A stretch of DNA of 64,000 nt from Arenicola marina (Eukaryota > Annelida > Polychaeta > Arenicolidae), in the NCBI GenBank assembly GCA_964019135.1, contig OZ025258.1:12555771-12619770 (forward strand), given 5' to 3'. Under the pieces are notes generated by a model. That model saw nothing but the letters and a program-made list of their open reading frames with translations, was not told the origin of the DNA and made no database searches. Shown here piece after piece: positions 45,651 to 57,500 of the stretch (within the stretch, counting starts at the first letter, position 1; each line of letters starts with the position of its first letter). The translations under genes were made by a program, and so were the position numbers.

Positions 45651-46959
45651 TCACGGCTGTAGGCGCATTTCCTCACGTTTCATGAGAGCTGCGTCAGCTG
45701 CCTTTTCATGAATGTCAAACCTCTTGCCAGCTGTTATTCGTCCCGGATGAGTCGTGGAGATGAAGACAACAATGTCAATTTGCTGTCGTCTCTGAAGGAG
45801 GTATCGCAGGTGATTACCTGCCCCGTGATTGCCGTCGTCTTGCCAGCTCTCTTGAAACTTAGCCTTGGTATCCGACAGCCTGAAGGCTGCGACGTTGTGG
45901 GCTGATGCCGCCAGAACAGGATTCAGGAGCAGCTTCCTGTAGGCTTGACGTACTTCCTGGATGGTTCGGGCTTGTGCCACGGTTGCCATGATGGATACAC
46001 CATTGGAAGTGATAGGAGCGCCTGGTATCAGCTCCGGCGCTTTCCTTTCCGAGGATATTTCTTTCTTCCAGAGACATGTCAAGGATGCCCCTTGCTGACA
46101 CCGCAGGTAGGTAGTCATTTTGCTTGTCATTGTTAATGTATAGGGCATTGTTTGTAATCCTGGTTTTGATAGATTGCGGTGCTGCACGGGTCTTCATTAT
46201 TTGAGCCTGTTCTCCGAATTTGCGTCTTTCCTCAAAGATCTCAGGTGGGTTGTGGGGTGATACTTTTATCTTGTCTTTCCCTTTTGGAAAATGCTCCCGA
46301 CCGAACTGCAGGATTTTCTCTGCGTCCTTGTAATTAAGCAGTTTGACCACAATTGGTCTGATTCTCTTAGAGCTTGTGATCTTTGGGCCAAGCCGATGGC
46401 ATCTCTCTATGGTGGGGTGACATGAGTAGCCATACCTGGTGAGAGCTGATATCACAGTCACTTCGCAGTCTTCACTGGCTTCAGGCTCTGGAATCTGGTG
46501 AAATAAAAGATTATTCCTCATGGACCGCCATTTGATTTCGACACAGTCATCCCGAAGCTGTCTGAGCATAATATCCTGCTTCCCAACAATTCCTCTCATC
46601 ACATTTAGCTCTCTTTTGAGGTCCTTGTTATCCATTTGTAAAATGGCCATCTGACTGGCTAAGTCACCGGCATCTGCTTCATGGGATGCCAACTGTTCAG
46701 TAATACCATTGGGTCCATATATTTCACTGGTATGCACGTCCTGTTGAGACGATATGGTGTCCAGTTTGCTGTGAATTGAAGCCAGTGACTGCGCGATCTG
46801 CTCTATGTCACACTCCTTTGTTGATATGGGGCCGTCGCTCGAGTCGTCGATATTGGCCCCTATATCGCTCAGAGACTCGCTTTCACTGCAAATATTCATC
46901 TTTTTGTTTACTGTGTCTTCACTTTTAGTTCTGAATCTTTTCCTCGACCTCTTCCCCAT
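45651..46959 (-). pseudogene. LINE ORF1 protein
   Basis: An N-terminal basic segment (MGKRSRKRFRTKSED) is followed by an acidic/Ser region and a coiled-coil-like stretch (LASHEADAGDLASQMAILQM). Next comes an RRM-like part (MRNNLLFHQIPE, IERCHRLGPK, RPIVVKLLNYKDAEKIL) and a C-terminal domain. This is the layout of L1-type ORF1 RNA chaperones. A frameshift near 46,040 moves the C-terminus (PELIPGAPITSNGVSI ... LMKREEMRLQP) to another frame. Confidence 0.75.
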
Positions 46960-48111
46960 TCAGCCGTGTGTGTTATATCGTTCAAGAGTAGCCCACAACA
47001 GAAAAATATCGAAAACTTTGCTGCCGCCAAGAAAACACACCTTTACACCGCCGCCATGTTTGTTTGTTTGTTCATATGTATTCATGTTCCCAACGAATTC
47101 AAAATCCGTCTCTACTGCGGCACTGCCGCAATCAGAGCAACATTTCAGGAGCTGCAATAATTGCTTGTGAAACACAATGTATGTCCCACCCTCCTCGGTG
47201 GGCTCTTCTTCCAACTCCACATCTGAATCCGTCTCAGAGCTCGGTTGGAATTCCGATGTACTGTCGGTGCCGGTGCTGGGTCCCGTGTCCGACTCACTCT
47301 TGTCAGACCCTGGCTGAACAGGCTTTTCTGTCGACATCGGTTGTATGGCAGCCGTTATGGGTCCCGATATATCTGTCTGAGTCCCCACTGTCAAACTCCT
47401 TCTGTACGATGCATACGGATGGTCGACTTTCGTCCTCTTTGGTGTACCGAAAGATGTTAACGACAGTCGTTTTCTGGAAGTCTATAAAAAGGGGAAAATA
47501 ATTTTGTATGCGGATTACCAACCATTCAGTCTACGCCATGGTCTATGCCACATAGATAGGATACATTGATAAATTAACATCGTTAAAAATTAGTGGCAAT
47601 AAAATTTGGGGCAATAACGAAGTAACACTCAACAATTATGCGATTAAGACATTTACATACCGCGGGAGTACTCCTCTCGGAAGACTGCGCACTGTATGAC
47701 CGCTTGCTCAGAGTTCATACAGGCAAAGTTCCATCAAATTCATTCCTTTTTAAGGCAAGCACTAGAAAAATTTATAGACTTTTCAAGGACAATGTTTACC
47801 TTCTCTGGTCTACTTCATGCATACAAATTGCAAAATTTGGGATTACATTTTTTGCATACAATCTTTGATATGCGGAAATAAGGAAAGACAACAAGAAGGC
47901 AGTGTCCACGTTTATTTATTACCAACCAACTTTACTTTTATTAATTGCTACTTCTTAAATTCAGCCAGTTTCTGTTTTTCCAGGCATCAGTCAAAATTCA
48001 AGCACTTTTCAAGCCTCCTCGTGTCTTCCTGAAAATTATTTGCAAGTTTCCATATCACGAGGTTATTTTTGCAGATACAGTAAACTCCCGTGCAGACAAC
48101 ATTTAACTGAC

Positions 48112-49690
48112 TGAATGAATGAATGAAGTTTATTTCCAGTACTGTAGGCGCAACGCCCATGGTACATGAACAATTCATACAATATATATATATAATTTAA
48201 CGAAGACAATACAAAACACATTCATAGTCATAGACACGCTGCACATATATTCAAATTTAATTTAAAGCTGCGAGAAGGTTTGTTCGCGTACGGTGGATGC
48301 TAAATATATAAATGCTGCTAATTTCTTTATTCTGTTGCTATCTGTTGAAGCCATAGTTAAACTAAAATTATCTCAGCTTGGATCTCCTAAGACAAAATGA
48401 GATAGATATATCTGGCGCATAGATTGATATAGTGGCCAAATCAGTAAAAAGTGGTATTCATTTTCTACTAGGTATTCCCCGTGTTTTTCACAATATTTAT
48501 AAAAAAATACTTAATTCTGGTGGTACATGTATATGCCTTCCTTCTTCAATCGCTAATTTATGTACACTACATCTAAATCTCGACAACGCGATTTTTTTCT
48601 TTACAGTACTCACACAGTACAAGTAACATTCCATTTCAATAACAGATTAAAATTCTATAGTGCTTCGAAGCTTACTATTTGAACACATTTCCGAGTACCA
48701 CTCTTGCTGGCCGATGTCCCTGAGTCTTTGCTTTGCTTCGCTTAAAAATACTTCTGTGTTTCCTACATCTTGCACAATGCAACAATACCCGAATCTTAGC
48801 CTAAACATAAAGTCTTTGACCTCGGTCGCCCAGGTTTCCTCTGCCAATCCCATCGAGTTTATAGATCATATGATAACAAGCCTTCGGCAACCGGCTCTCA
48901 TCCATTCCCAATAAAGTGCACCAAAATTTCAAGAACTTAAACTTAAATACAACATCTATCTTGTACCTGCCACATTCACCTAGAACAACTGAATTTGAAG
49001 TGTGGCTGTGCAGTTTCAGAGCATATTTACACAATTACGTTTGAATCCTTTCGATAGCATAATGTGTGTTAAAGCCCCAAATTTCACTTCAATATGAAAA
49101 GATGGGTAGCACCATTTTATCAAATAAATTACACAGCATTTTGACATCAATAATTTAAGCTTTGTTGCAGTTTGCAGAATAAACACAGCTGCTTTCTTCG
49201 CTTGTTCAGCTAGGGTAGGTTGTGACATTGACCAACATAGACGACTAGAAATGATAACCCAAGATATTTATAATATGATGTAGCTTCGAGTTGGACTCCA
49301 TCAAGATATCATTTCTAATTTTGCCGCAGTGGGCCCCCGTTTCTAAATACCATAACTTCTGTTTTATCCAAGTTTACTTTTAAACCCCATTCTTTGCAGA
49401 AGACTGACAGTGAATGTATTTGTTTTTGTAGGCGGCCTACAGTGTCACTTAGCTGGTTTAGGTCATCTGCATAGAACAGGGCTGACAAGTTATCAAAGTT
49501 TTCATTTATAAAGATACCATTTGTACCAGACTTTGCAAGATCATCTAACAATGTATTTACATATATAATAAACAATAGTGGGCTAACTTGGCAGCCTTGC
49601 CATGTACCTATTTTCATATGAAATGATGCAGAGACTAGGCTGGATAATTTGACCTTTAGTTTTATGGGGCCAGTCTGATAAAATTGGGGC
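48112..49690 (-). mobile_element. 5'-truncated LINE of a different family
   Basis: The RT end (49,315-49,617) reads KIGTWQGCQVSPLLFIIYVN and ALFYADDLNQLSDT. The C-terminal part is spread over frames to about 48,250 and includes VLGECGRY, LDGIG and EYHFLLIWPLY. It ends in GGAAATAAACTTCATTCATT, an (ATTC)n tail. This family differs from the LINEs at 41.1, 53.0 and 63.1 kb. It lies inside the THAP gene's first visible intron. Confidence 0.75.
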
Positions 49691-49899
49691 TGTGTGTAAA
49701 AGACCTTATCAAATTATATATGAATCTAGCTGAATTAAACCATAGGTTACCATTTTTTCTTGACATATATACTTACATAATAGTATATGTGTGGAAAATA
49801 TTGGAAATGGGGAATTAATGTAAGGCCATATAATTAAAATCACTGCAATTCAGCCAGTTTTTAATATATTGTATCTATGGGGTATAATTAGCAAGTTTG

Positions 49900-50175
49900 G
49901 AAAAAAAGACTGAAGAGAATCACTTAATATATATTTAATATTACTTATATATTTAACAACATTTACATATTTAACATTTACATATTTAACAATATTTATA
50001 CATTTAATAATAATATATGACAAGCTTATATTAAACATATTATATTTACCTAATATTTATATATTATTACTATTTATATATTATTAATATTTTATACATT
50101 ATTACTATTTATATATTATTAATATTTATATATTATTAATATTTATATATTATTAATATTTGGTCTATATATTTA
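49900..50175. repeat. AT-rich simple-sequence array
   Basis: Short units such as TATTTATATATTATTAATAT repeat between about 50,040 and 50,165, and ACATTTACATATTTAAC units between 49,955 and 49,995. Confidence 0.7.
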
Positions 50176-50323
50176 ATAATATATGATAAGCTTATATAAA
50201 CGTATTTGTGTATAGTTTACAATTAAATCATATTATATTAAACAAACGAAATTCCAAAATTCAAACAAGTGCTTTACCCCAATACTGAAATTTTAAAAAC
50301 ATGCATTGGTATGCCCCACCCAC

Positions 50324-50763
50324 CTTCTTTTGTTGACTTCGTCGAAGCCTTTCTAATTTTGCGATCTGGCTGATCGAGGATGTCGTTGGCGGTTGGTGAG
50401 CAAAGACACTAGGTACAGCATTAGGCCTCAATCGCCGTAATCTTTTTGAGGGGTTCTCTATTCCTAAGAAAGTTCTATATTTATCCTCTTCAAAACAATC
50501 TGCTGTGAAATGTTCCGAAGACAGTCTTGAATGAGGAGTTGGGCAAAAATCGGCTCTCGATACGGCACGGAGTTACTGCTGCAGCAGAGGTGCTTGCCCA
50601 GGGCCCAGGAGAAACGCATGAAACGAGAGGTCAGGGGTACGATTTGTGGATGAATTGCGGCAGTTCTAAGCCGCGCAGTAGCGCAAGTTCTTAGTGTTTC
50701 ATGGAAAAGTACCGTCCAAACAAATTGATATACGTCTTGCGACGATTGTTTCCGTAACAATGC
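50324..50763 (-). pseudogene. THAP zinc-finger exon (decayed)
   Basis: The best frame reads NCRNSSTNRTPDLSFHA, then PHSRLSSEHFTADCFEEDKY, then LRRLRPNAVPSVFAHQP, the standard order of THAP motifs (Cys pair, SFH, CSEHF, AVPSIF). The third zinc-ligand Cys is Ser here (RLSSEHF). In-frame stops occur before NCRNSS and before LRAVSRADF. The exon closes with QQKK and a consensus AAG|GTGGGT donor at 50,324, phase 0, which fits the acceptor at 47,481. The start of the exon is uncertain. THAP fingers bind DNA and occur in P-element-type transposases and their domesticated relatives. Confidence 0.75.
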
Positions 50764-52969
50764 CATGATTGGAGTTAGAATCGCAGCTCTTTATATTAGC
50801 GATGATCACACGCTTTTGTTTTGCTCCCACAATAGTCGCAATTTCCGGTTTAAATAAATTAGAGTATCGCCTCCTTATTGGTCAATCGCGGTCCCACCTC
50901 CAAAAAGGGCTGCCACTCATGAGACAACCGCATTCTGGTCTATCAACGGTCTAACCACTCATATATTACATAAATCTACTTGGATGGTTATAATTCTGAT
51001 ATGCGCAGTGGTTAGTTGTGCATCCAAGGACAGCCTTAGCCGATCTTCGGTGTCAGGCAAGTGAAGGCAAACAGCCGGCAGGTAGGCAGCAAGTACAGCC
51101 CGTTGATGCTACGCATTGACGTAGAGCATAAGTATGCCCTTCTCGTAGGGGCTCGATAAGATTCCGTAGTGACTGTACAGCCCTATAATCTGAACGGTGA
51201 TTTGTCGTCTATGCTCTGGTTTCCTTGTGAGTGGAATCATATCAAACTTCACGATCTGTACACCCCACGACAAAACATCTTGACGGCATTAAAGTGTTTG
51301 TGCCACGCCAAAACGACTTTAGCTCATATTAATCTTCTGTGTTTCCACGCTTATATTATAGAGCTGTAACGCCCCAAATAGTAGAGGGTATACTTTTTTC
51401 ACTTGTTTTCGCACCTACCTATTCAACTTCTGCGAGCGAGGAAAGTGACGTCAAAGGGGAATACAAACGCATGTGCTTTTATATTGAGACTCAGATTCTT
51501 TCTGCTCATTGGCTTGAACTGAACGAAACGCGATCAACCATGAAAACAACACACGCCCTCGACAACAGATGTCTACGGACTGCATCAAAGCTCACCTGTC
51601 AGTCTTGTGACATCATTGGGGAAATTTCAAATAACGCTCAGATGCAATGCTCCCAGAAATAGACCCGCAGGACCTCACTTGTGCTACTACTACTTGCTAC
51701 TTGAAATAAAAAATGTTAACTCCCATTAAAACATATTGTTATTTGTTTATGTTCCCTAAACCAAGTTAACCTTGAGCAAGGCAAAATCGTGGCACGAACA
51801 CTTTAGGTAAGAAAAAATACCGCTTTGTAGACTGTGACGACCACTAAACCCACCGGTCACTTATGCTGGGACTGCGTGTGGCACGGCGCTCTTCTGACCT
51901 AAACAACTTTCATGTGGCTACTTAGCTATTCGAGACGTCACATCGCAGCCCCGAATATATAATATGGTGGCTGCAGACATTATAAGCAACATATAATTTG
52001 CTTACACAATCAAATATCACTTTGTGACCCGTAAAACAGCCGACTGCTACTTTACATACACATATATCTCTACGCGAACGGTAAAACAGCCGACTACAGC
52101 CTAGTAAACAAAATATAATTACCTCACACATCAGATATACATTGGTGACCAGTAATGTAGGCTATCCCGGTATAGCACATGAACATTTTCTTATAATTAT
52201 AAATTCAAATGTCACTGTGAATCTACAACAGCTCACCGCGTCCTTAACACCATACAAGACTGTGATATTCACAGTTTTGTTAAACGATTGAAAACGAAAT
52301 AAAAAAAAAATTGTTGTCTTGGCATAGAATATAAGAAACATTGGGCCTCCGATGTTTAGCACATGATATCCTCACTTGCTGGAGATACTAATTGGATTTT
52401 GCATAGCAGAATAACTTTGAAAGGTCAGATACTACATTCCAAAAACTACAAGCATATATCCGAGTATTGGACCAAAATTCTATTGCTTATGATCTCATAG
52501 ATGTCGAACTTATTTCTGATGTATGCATATTTACCGAAGGCAGAGATGGGCACTCTCTATGCGAGGAACCGAACCACAAAGAGATGACTTGACACAATTT
52601 AATGCAAACAATATAGTGTATTGGTTCAGGACTAGCAAGCTGTATACAGGAAAGCAATACCTCTCGGCTCGGTGTTTGTATCGACATCACCAGGTGACAG
52701 TTAATGATATGTTATATCATCCTTCTTCAAAGGTTGATATCAAATGGGATTAACGGTCACTAATTATTGGGACCAATGTATTAGCTTTTCAGCGCACAAA
52801 TTTAAAGTCAGCAATACTTCACTATAAGAAAAAAAACGCAGCAAATACATCCGATGAAATTGCTCAGACATTCTATAACTTACATTCTGAGTCAATGATA
52901 TTAATGTGAATATAGTTCCAAACAGCAAATTGCAAATCTTCATTCTGCAATTTAATTCATAATTATATT
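50764..52969. other. Intergenic, no gene seen
   Basis: Around 51,985-52,165 there are imperfect tandem units sharing GTAAAACAGCCGACT (52,030 and 52,080) and a TTGGTGACC/TTTGTGACC phrase. The ORF at 51,339-51,662 has no family resemblance. Confidence 0.4.
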
Positions 52970-53425
52970 ACTCTCGCAATCTTAAAACAGCCTAAATTAA
53001 AAGACCTACATAAATTACAAGAACTTGAGTTTACTATAAACTTGTTAATAACGAACTGCCATTATATTTTTATCAAGCGAGTACCTTTTGAAGTGTATAC
53101 GACATATAATACCAGACAAAGGCGTACTGTTCACATCCCAAGAGCCAAATCATAAGTTTGCCGATCACTGCATTAGACACAATATACTAACCATAATGAA
53201 TAACACACCACAAATCATCTTAGACAAAGCAACATCACATGGTTTAAAGGGTTATCCACAATACATAAAAAATGACATGTTATTAATCTAGCTTTTTAGG
53301 TAGCTCTCAGGCGAGCGACTAACCGTCTTAATCGGAGTTTCCCAAACTAATGTCAATGTATTTTCTCTTGCCAGTTCTATTCACTTTACGTTTTTATTGA
53401 TTTGTTGCACGTTGAAATAAACGTA
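52970..53425 (+). mobile_element. LINE C-terminal fragment
   Basis: The plus-strand frames LKQPKLKDLHKLQELEF, FADHCIRHNILTIMNNTPQI and LKGYPQYIKN parallel the C-terminus of the 41.1-kb LINE (CIRYSLVEVVNNEPSQIIQK, LEGYSKYIKH). Frameshifts split it, and it ends near GTTGAAATAAACG. Confidence 0.65.
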
Positions 53426-54100
53426 TATCCTATATCCCAGCCTATCCATGCTGGGGAGGCTGTGATGATCACTCCCAATACATGCCGGAAGCGCTAACAC
53501 CACACGTTGTCAGGATACCCCTCTGATAACCATTTCAACATGATGGGCTCGGCTTTTACATGGTACTAACGTATACCGTTACACTGCAGTCTCAAACATC
53601 CTCTCTGAGGTGAATGTGACAAAGAACTCCGATGGTATTACCTGTTGATTGCGGCCAAGAAGTGCTTTTATATATTTTGATTGAATAGACGTTTCGTAAT
53701 TAATACTGTCTATTTATTATCATTATTGTCGCCCATGAGCTATTGTTGACAGAAGCTGACTACAAAGGCTGATTAAATTAGAAACTTAATATCCAGCCAG
53801 GCATAGAAGCCGGCAATGCGTGAAAGCAATCTATATGGATTTGATTTGATTGGGGTTTAACCGCACAATCTATTTGGAAGTATCAGTGATGATTAGTTAT
53901 GTGCGAATCTATAGGTTCAATCTGGCACATATGTGGCCAAGCACAGCTATCATTTACAAAGTAACACTTATCAAAAGAAGTAATTAAGTCACAGCTGTTA
54001 TGTAAGTAGCATGCAGTCACATCGTGTCAGACCATATTTGTAGTCCGTTCCTTAATTTTTCTCCTCCGTATGGAGGCGTTTAGATTGGGCGAGAACTCTG
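53426..54100. other. Intergenic upstream of receptor gene
   Basis: I see no recognised gene or repeat in this stretch. Confidence 0.4.
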
Positions 54101-54330
54101 ATGGAATTGGTGACGGCGCGGCAAACGCTCCCAACGCGTCATAACTTGGTGACCAATAGAGCGATCGATACTCCGAGCTGAGCCCCGCCCAAGCTGGAGT
54201 CCTTTTTCCTTAATCGGTAGGCAATGTGTCTTCGGTCTTTAGGGAAATCATAATTTAGAATTTATTTGGCGTTGACTCCCATGAGCCTTTGCGCGGGATT
54301 CGCGGATTCGCTTCCGCCAGCGCATTCCCG
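54101..54330 (+). promoter_or_regulatory. Probable promoter of the receptor gene
   Basis: A CpG-rich patch just upstream of the receptor carries a CCAAT box (GACCAATAGA, 54,151-54,160) and a GC box (CCCGCCC, 54,184-54,190). No TATA box is at a proper distance. The transcription start is probably between 54,200 and 54,400; the 5' UTR then runs to the ATG at 54,555. Confidence 0.45.
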
Positions 54331-54554
54331 CGGCACATGCTCTAGAGGAACCAACGGGAAAGGACGCACATTTGGACAGTGATATTGCTAACGTGATATC
54401 GCCGGCACGTCGCCCCACATATTTGGTGCCAGTTCAATTGACACTCGAATATTTTCCACACAAGTTCAACCTTATAACTATACATCGGACGAAGCTCCTT
54501 GTAGTTTTTCAGTCATTCGCAAACGAGTCAAGGCTGATAATTTGGCCAGTTAAG

Positions 54555-57500
54555 ATGGAAACGCCGAAATTGATGGCTTGGGTTCTTCAGATGGTGGTAT
54601 GTAGTCACGTGATCATGTGTGAACGAGTTTCGTGGAACAGCGTAATAAAACACCAACATGAACTAACTGACCGTCAGGTCAATCTCGCAGTGGGAATTGC
54701 ATTAATGTTGTGCAACAAGCTCGACGAATGTCATGGAACGAAATCCAAATCTATCATCACCTACAAAGCAGTTTTATACACCGCGATTGTAAAGGTCATG
54801 GATGAATGTTCACCAGAAATAGCGTGTAAACAGGAAAGAGTACGCATCAATGGCAAGATAAGTGAACCATTACCTCTGTTGGTATCTTGTGGTAGTTTGT
54901 ATGCAAGGACCAGGGGTTTAGTGGACATGGCTTGGTCGAGATCTGGCTCGGCCGCTGTCGCGTGGAACGTCACTATTGTAAGGGTGAGGTCCCTAAAGGA
55001 TACCAACCTCTGCGAAGCCGTGGAGCATCTTATACTACGAGAGTCGGATCGGGTCCTGGCAACTCTCTGCGGCGTGTGGCCCTCGCATTCCTACGTCACA
55101 TCCGGACCAAAAGTAACAATCCTCTGGAAAGCTGTTGTTAATATGTCTTCGGATGCCGAGTTTTGTTTGACATTTGCACAAGTGGCATCCGGATATAGCA
55201 TTGACGCCAAAGTCGACAAAGAAGGCGGGGAAGCGTTATGTCATAATTACCCCTATTTATGTTTCGCCATTGGGGGAGTCCGGCTTCGAGGACCACCGTT
55301 GGATGCATTTGACGTCATAGGGAAGACTAAGTACTACAGCTGGTGGATATCTGAGGCTATTCTGACTACGCCTGTGATTGTGATATCCAAGTTCCAGTGT
55401 CCCAACCGAGAGTATGCAAAATATGTAGCACTTGTTATTGTGGATGGTTTGCAAGAGGTCCAGGATCCTAGCACTGCATTTAAAAATGTTGTCTTGGGCG
55501 AGGCATCATGTCGAGATTTTAATCTGGGTGACAGACGTCATCAAGCCAGTGTGGGAGACGCAACAATTATAGTAAGGGCCGACGGCAAGTCGGTGTTCCT
55601 GATTGACATAAGTCGCACAGTGATTGGCGTGTCATGTCCGGGGCCAAATTGTGTCCACCAACGTCACGTCATCGGCGAGGGCGACGAGATACTGTTTGAA
55701 AGTAACTCGCGCTACACAACGCTGTCCCACGTGATTCTATACGTCAACAGCTCTATCGCCAGATACGTACATATCAGGAATCTGTCGGTAACATACGACG
55801 GCCTTACTTACTTAGGGTGCAGAACCGGAGGCATGTTCATACTGAATCAGGATCCGCTCAATGTCATGGGAAAGATTTGTTCTCCGCGGCTAGCCGCTAT
55901 CTGGAGCAGGCCTCTGGGACCTTTCGGTGTTCATTTCGGCGGCAAGCCATTGTCATTTGTGGCCAAGACATACAGTGGAATCGCGGTCATTACCCTCAAT
56001 GGCATTGCTCAATTGTCGCCTTGCTTTGGTCTCGTCAATGGCCATTTGATGCCGACGAATCTAGGCCACGGAACATCTTGGGGCGTGTTACCGTCAGTGG
56101 CTAACATCACTGGGTATGCAACTAGCAAGGTTAAATACTTGTTCATTGAATACGTACCAAGCGAATGTCTCGTCGTGCAGCTAATTCTCTCCGAAGATAA
56201 TTATTACTGGAAATTGCATGAGAAATTGAGTGTGAAATACATACCAGTCGGTGATGACGTCAACTCGATATCGCGTGCAATATCGGTCAATGCAGTTCAG
56301 AACATCGATCATGGTGACTTTGACAGTATTCACAAAGTCCAACAGGCCCGAAGGCCTTCCTGCTATTTCAAAGTTTCTACATATGACTTGCACAGTAGGG
56401 AAAAATTTCAAATAATGAAGTTATTCGATCTCGCCCCAGATCAATCTATCATTCACAAACTAAAGTGGCAAGTTTGGGGGCAGATTGTGCAACAGGACTC
56501 AAGTTCAATTTGTTTATTAGGCGGAAAGACAATACGCTTGACATCGGAACCTAACGAGTTGAGCGAATTGTTATGCCTGCCAGTGGAAGAGACCAACGCG
56601 TGGTGGCCGTCTGTCTTTGCTGCTCCCGATATATACTGCAGAACACCACGCGTTGTTTGCGCCAGTACCGTAATACCCGGTCAGTATAGTTCATCTTTCC
56701 TGGACGTGTCCATGGTTATTTCCAAGCCTCTTAACCTAGGTCTCAACTGCTGCCTTCTGCAAATAGCTCTTCACCGCGCATGCGGATTAACTGGAAGTAG
56801 CGATATTGTGCTGGGCACACATTATAGCTCTTTCAAGATAATTAAATATACAGCGAGCTTCATATGGTCAAGAGACACACCTATAATTGGATCAAAGGAG
56901 GCCGGGTCCTGGTTTAACTGGAAGCTAGACAATCATGAAAATGACTATGGGCTACAAATGGTCTTTAATGACCGTTGGAGCAATGCATCAACGTGCGAGA
57001 CCATGGTGCGTTATTACCATAACATAGTCAAACAAACACCGGCTTCGCTAATGGCGTTATCACTGCGGAAATCTCCACGTGGTCCGTGGCACATGACAAA
57101 AACTGGAGCCTTCTACCAAATCAAGTTGGTGCCGAATCTAACTTGGAATTCAGCCAAAGCCTTCTGCCAGTCCGCGGGGTATGGCCTCCTTAGCCTCAGC
57201 AGCGACATGGAACTGGAACTTCTGATGAAGTTGGTGTTCGAGAACCCGACAACAGCACAAGCCCATGCCTCAGTTCAAATGATTTTCTTAGCCATGCACA
57301 TGACGAATTTGGTAAGGATGGTTGGCTTATAATGTTTACGCTCATCAGTTTAGATGTCAGCGAGCAACGGACGCCACCATGCATGACGTAATATAGCAGC
57401 CATGCTAATGTCGAGTAATTTCTTTGTAGGAATTCGACACATTACATTTGCCGTTAGACGATTGCGAATATAAATTTATATGTCAATACATATGATGGGT

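Larger units (their letters stand above)
41107..47071 (-). mobile_element. Near full-length LINE (CR1/Jockey-like), with 8-bp target-site duplication
   Basis: TCATATGT flanks the element exactly on both sides (41,099-41,106 and 47,072-47,079), giving a 5,965-bp insertion. On the minus strand it starts ACAAACAAACATGGCGGCGG, with a YY1-like site near the start as in some mammalian L1 promoters. ORF1 (46,959 to about 45,651), a ~1.1-kb spacer and ORF2 (44,565-41,439) follow. It ends in AATAAATGATATTTGACTTG and a (TTGAC)n tail. Both ORFs carry frameshifts, so this copy is inactive, but its ends, target duplication and RT active site are intact. Confidence 0.9.
38906..50763 (-). pseudogene. THAP-domain, transposase-like gene, decayed and LINE-interrupted
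   Basis: Exon pieces in minus-strand order: THAP exon about 50,763-50,324; exon 47,481-40,686, split by a LINE at 47,071-41,107; exon 40,403-40,263; exon 39,742 to about 39,585; exon about 39,215-38,906. Motifs in order are a THAP end, a Cys/His cluster (CSDCGS, TRCHEGH), ILFSGTT, GDGRCDSSGHSATYGSYS, LVQVSE, ATDRHVMIGSMMREE, DHQFDVWHLSKSLKKKL, WISVLHHTCNRHAWTGNK and FCHTGYLEVFHSMLLK. The Asp-containing motifs suggest an RNase H-like transposase core. I recall close relatives with an N-terminal THAP finger in fish and aquatic invertebrates, but cannot check. Frameshifts occur near 41,000, 40,940, 40,860 and 38,995, stops lie in the THAP exon, and the third zinc ligand is lost. A consensus ACA|GTAAGT donor at 38,906 implies a further exon not found. 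Confidence 0.75.

Noticed and set aside
47064-47501. 145-residue plus-strand frame
   Set aside because: It is the antisense shadow of the decayed THAP-gene exon at 47,072-47,481.
54372-54554. An N-terminal extension of the receptor starting at TTG (54,372)
   Set aside because: There is no ATG in it, and the ATG at 54,555 has a good context and opens a clear signal peptide, which the extension would bury.
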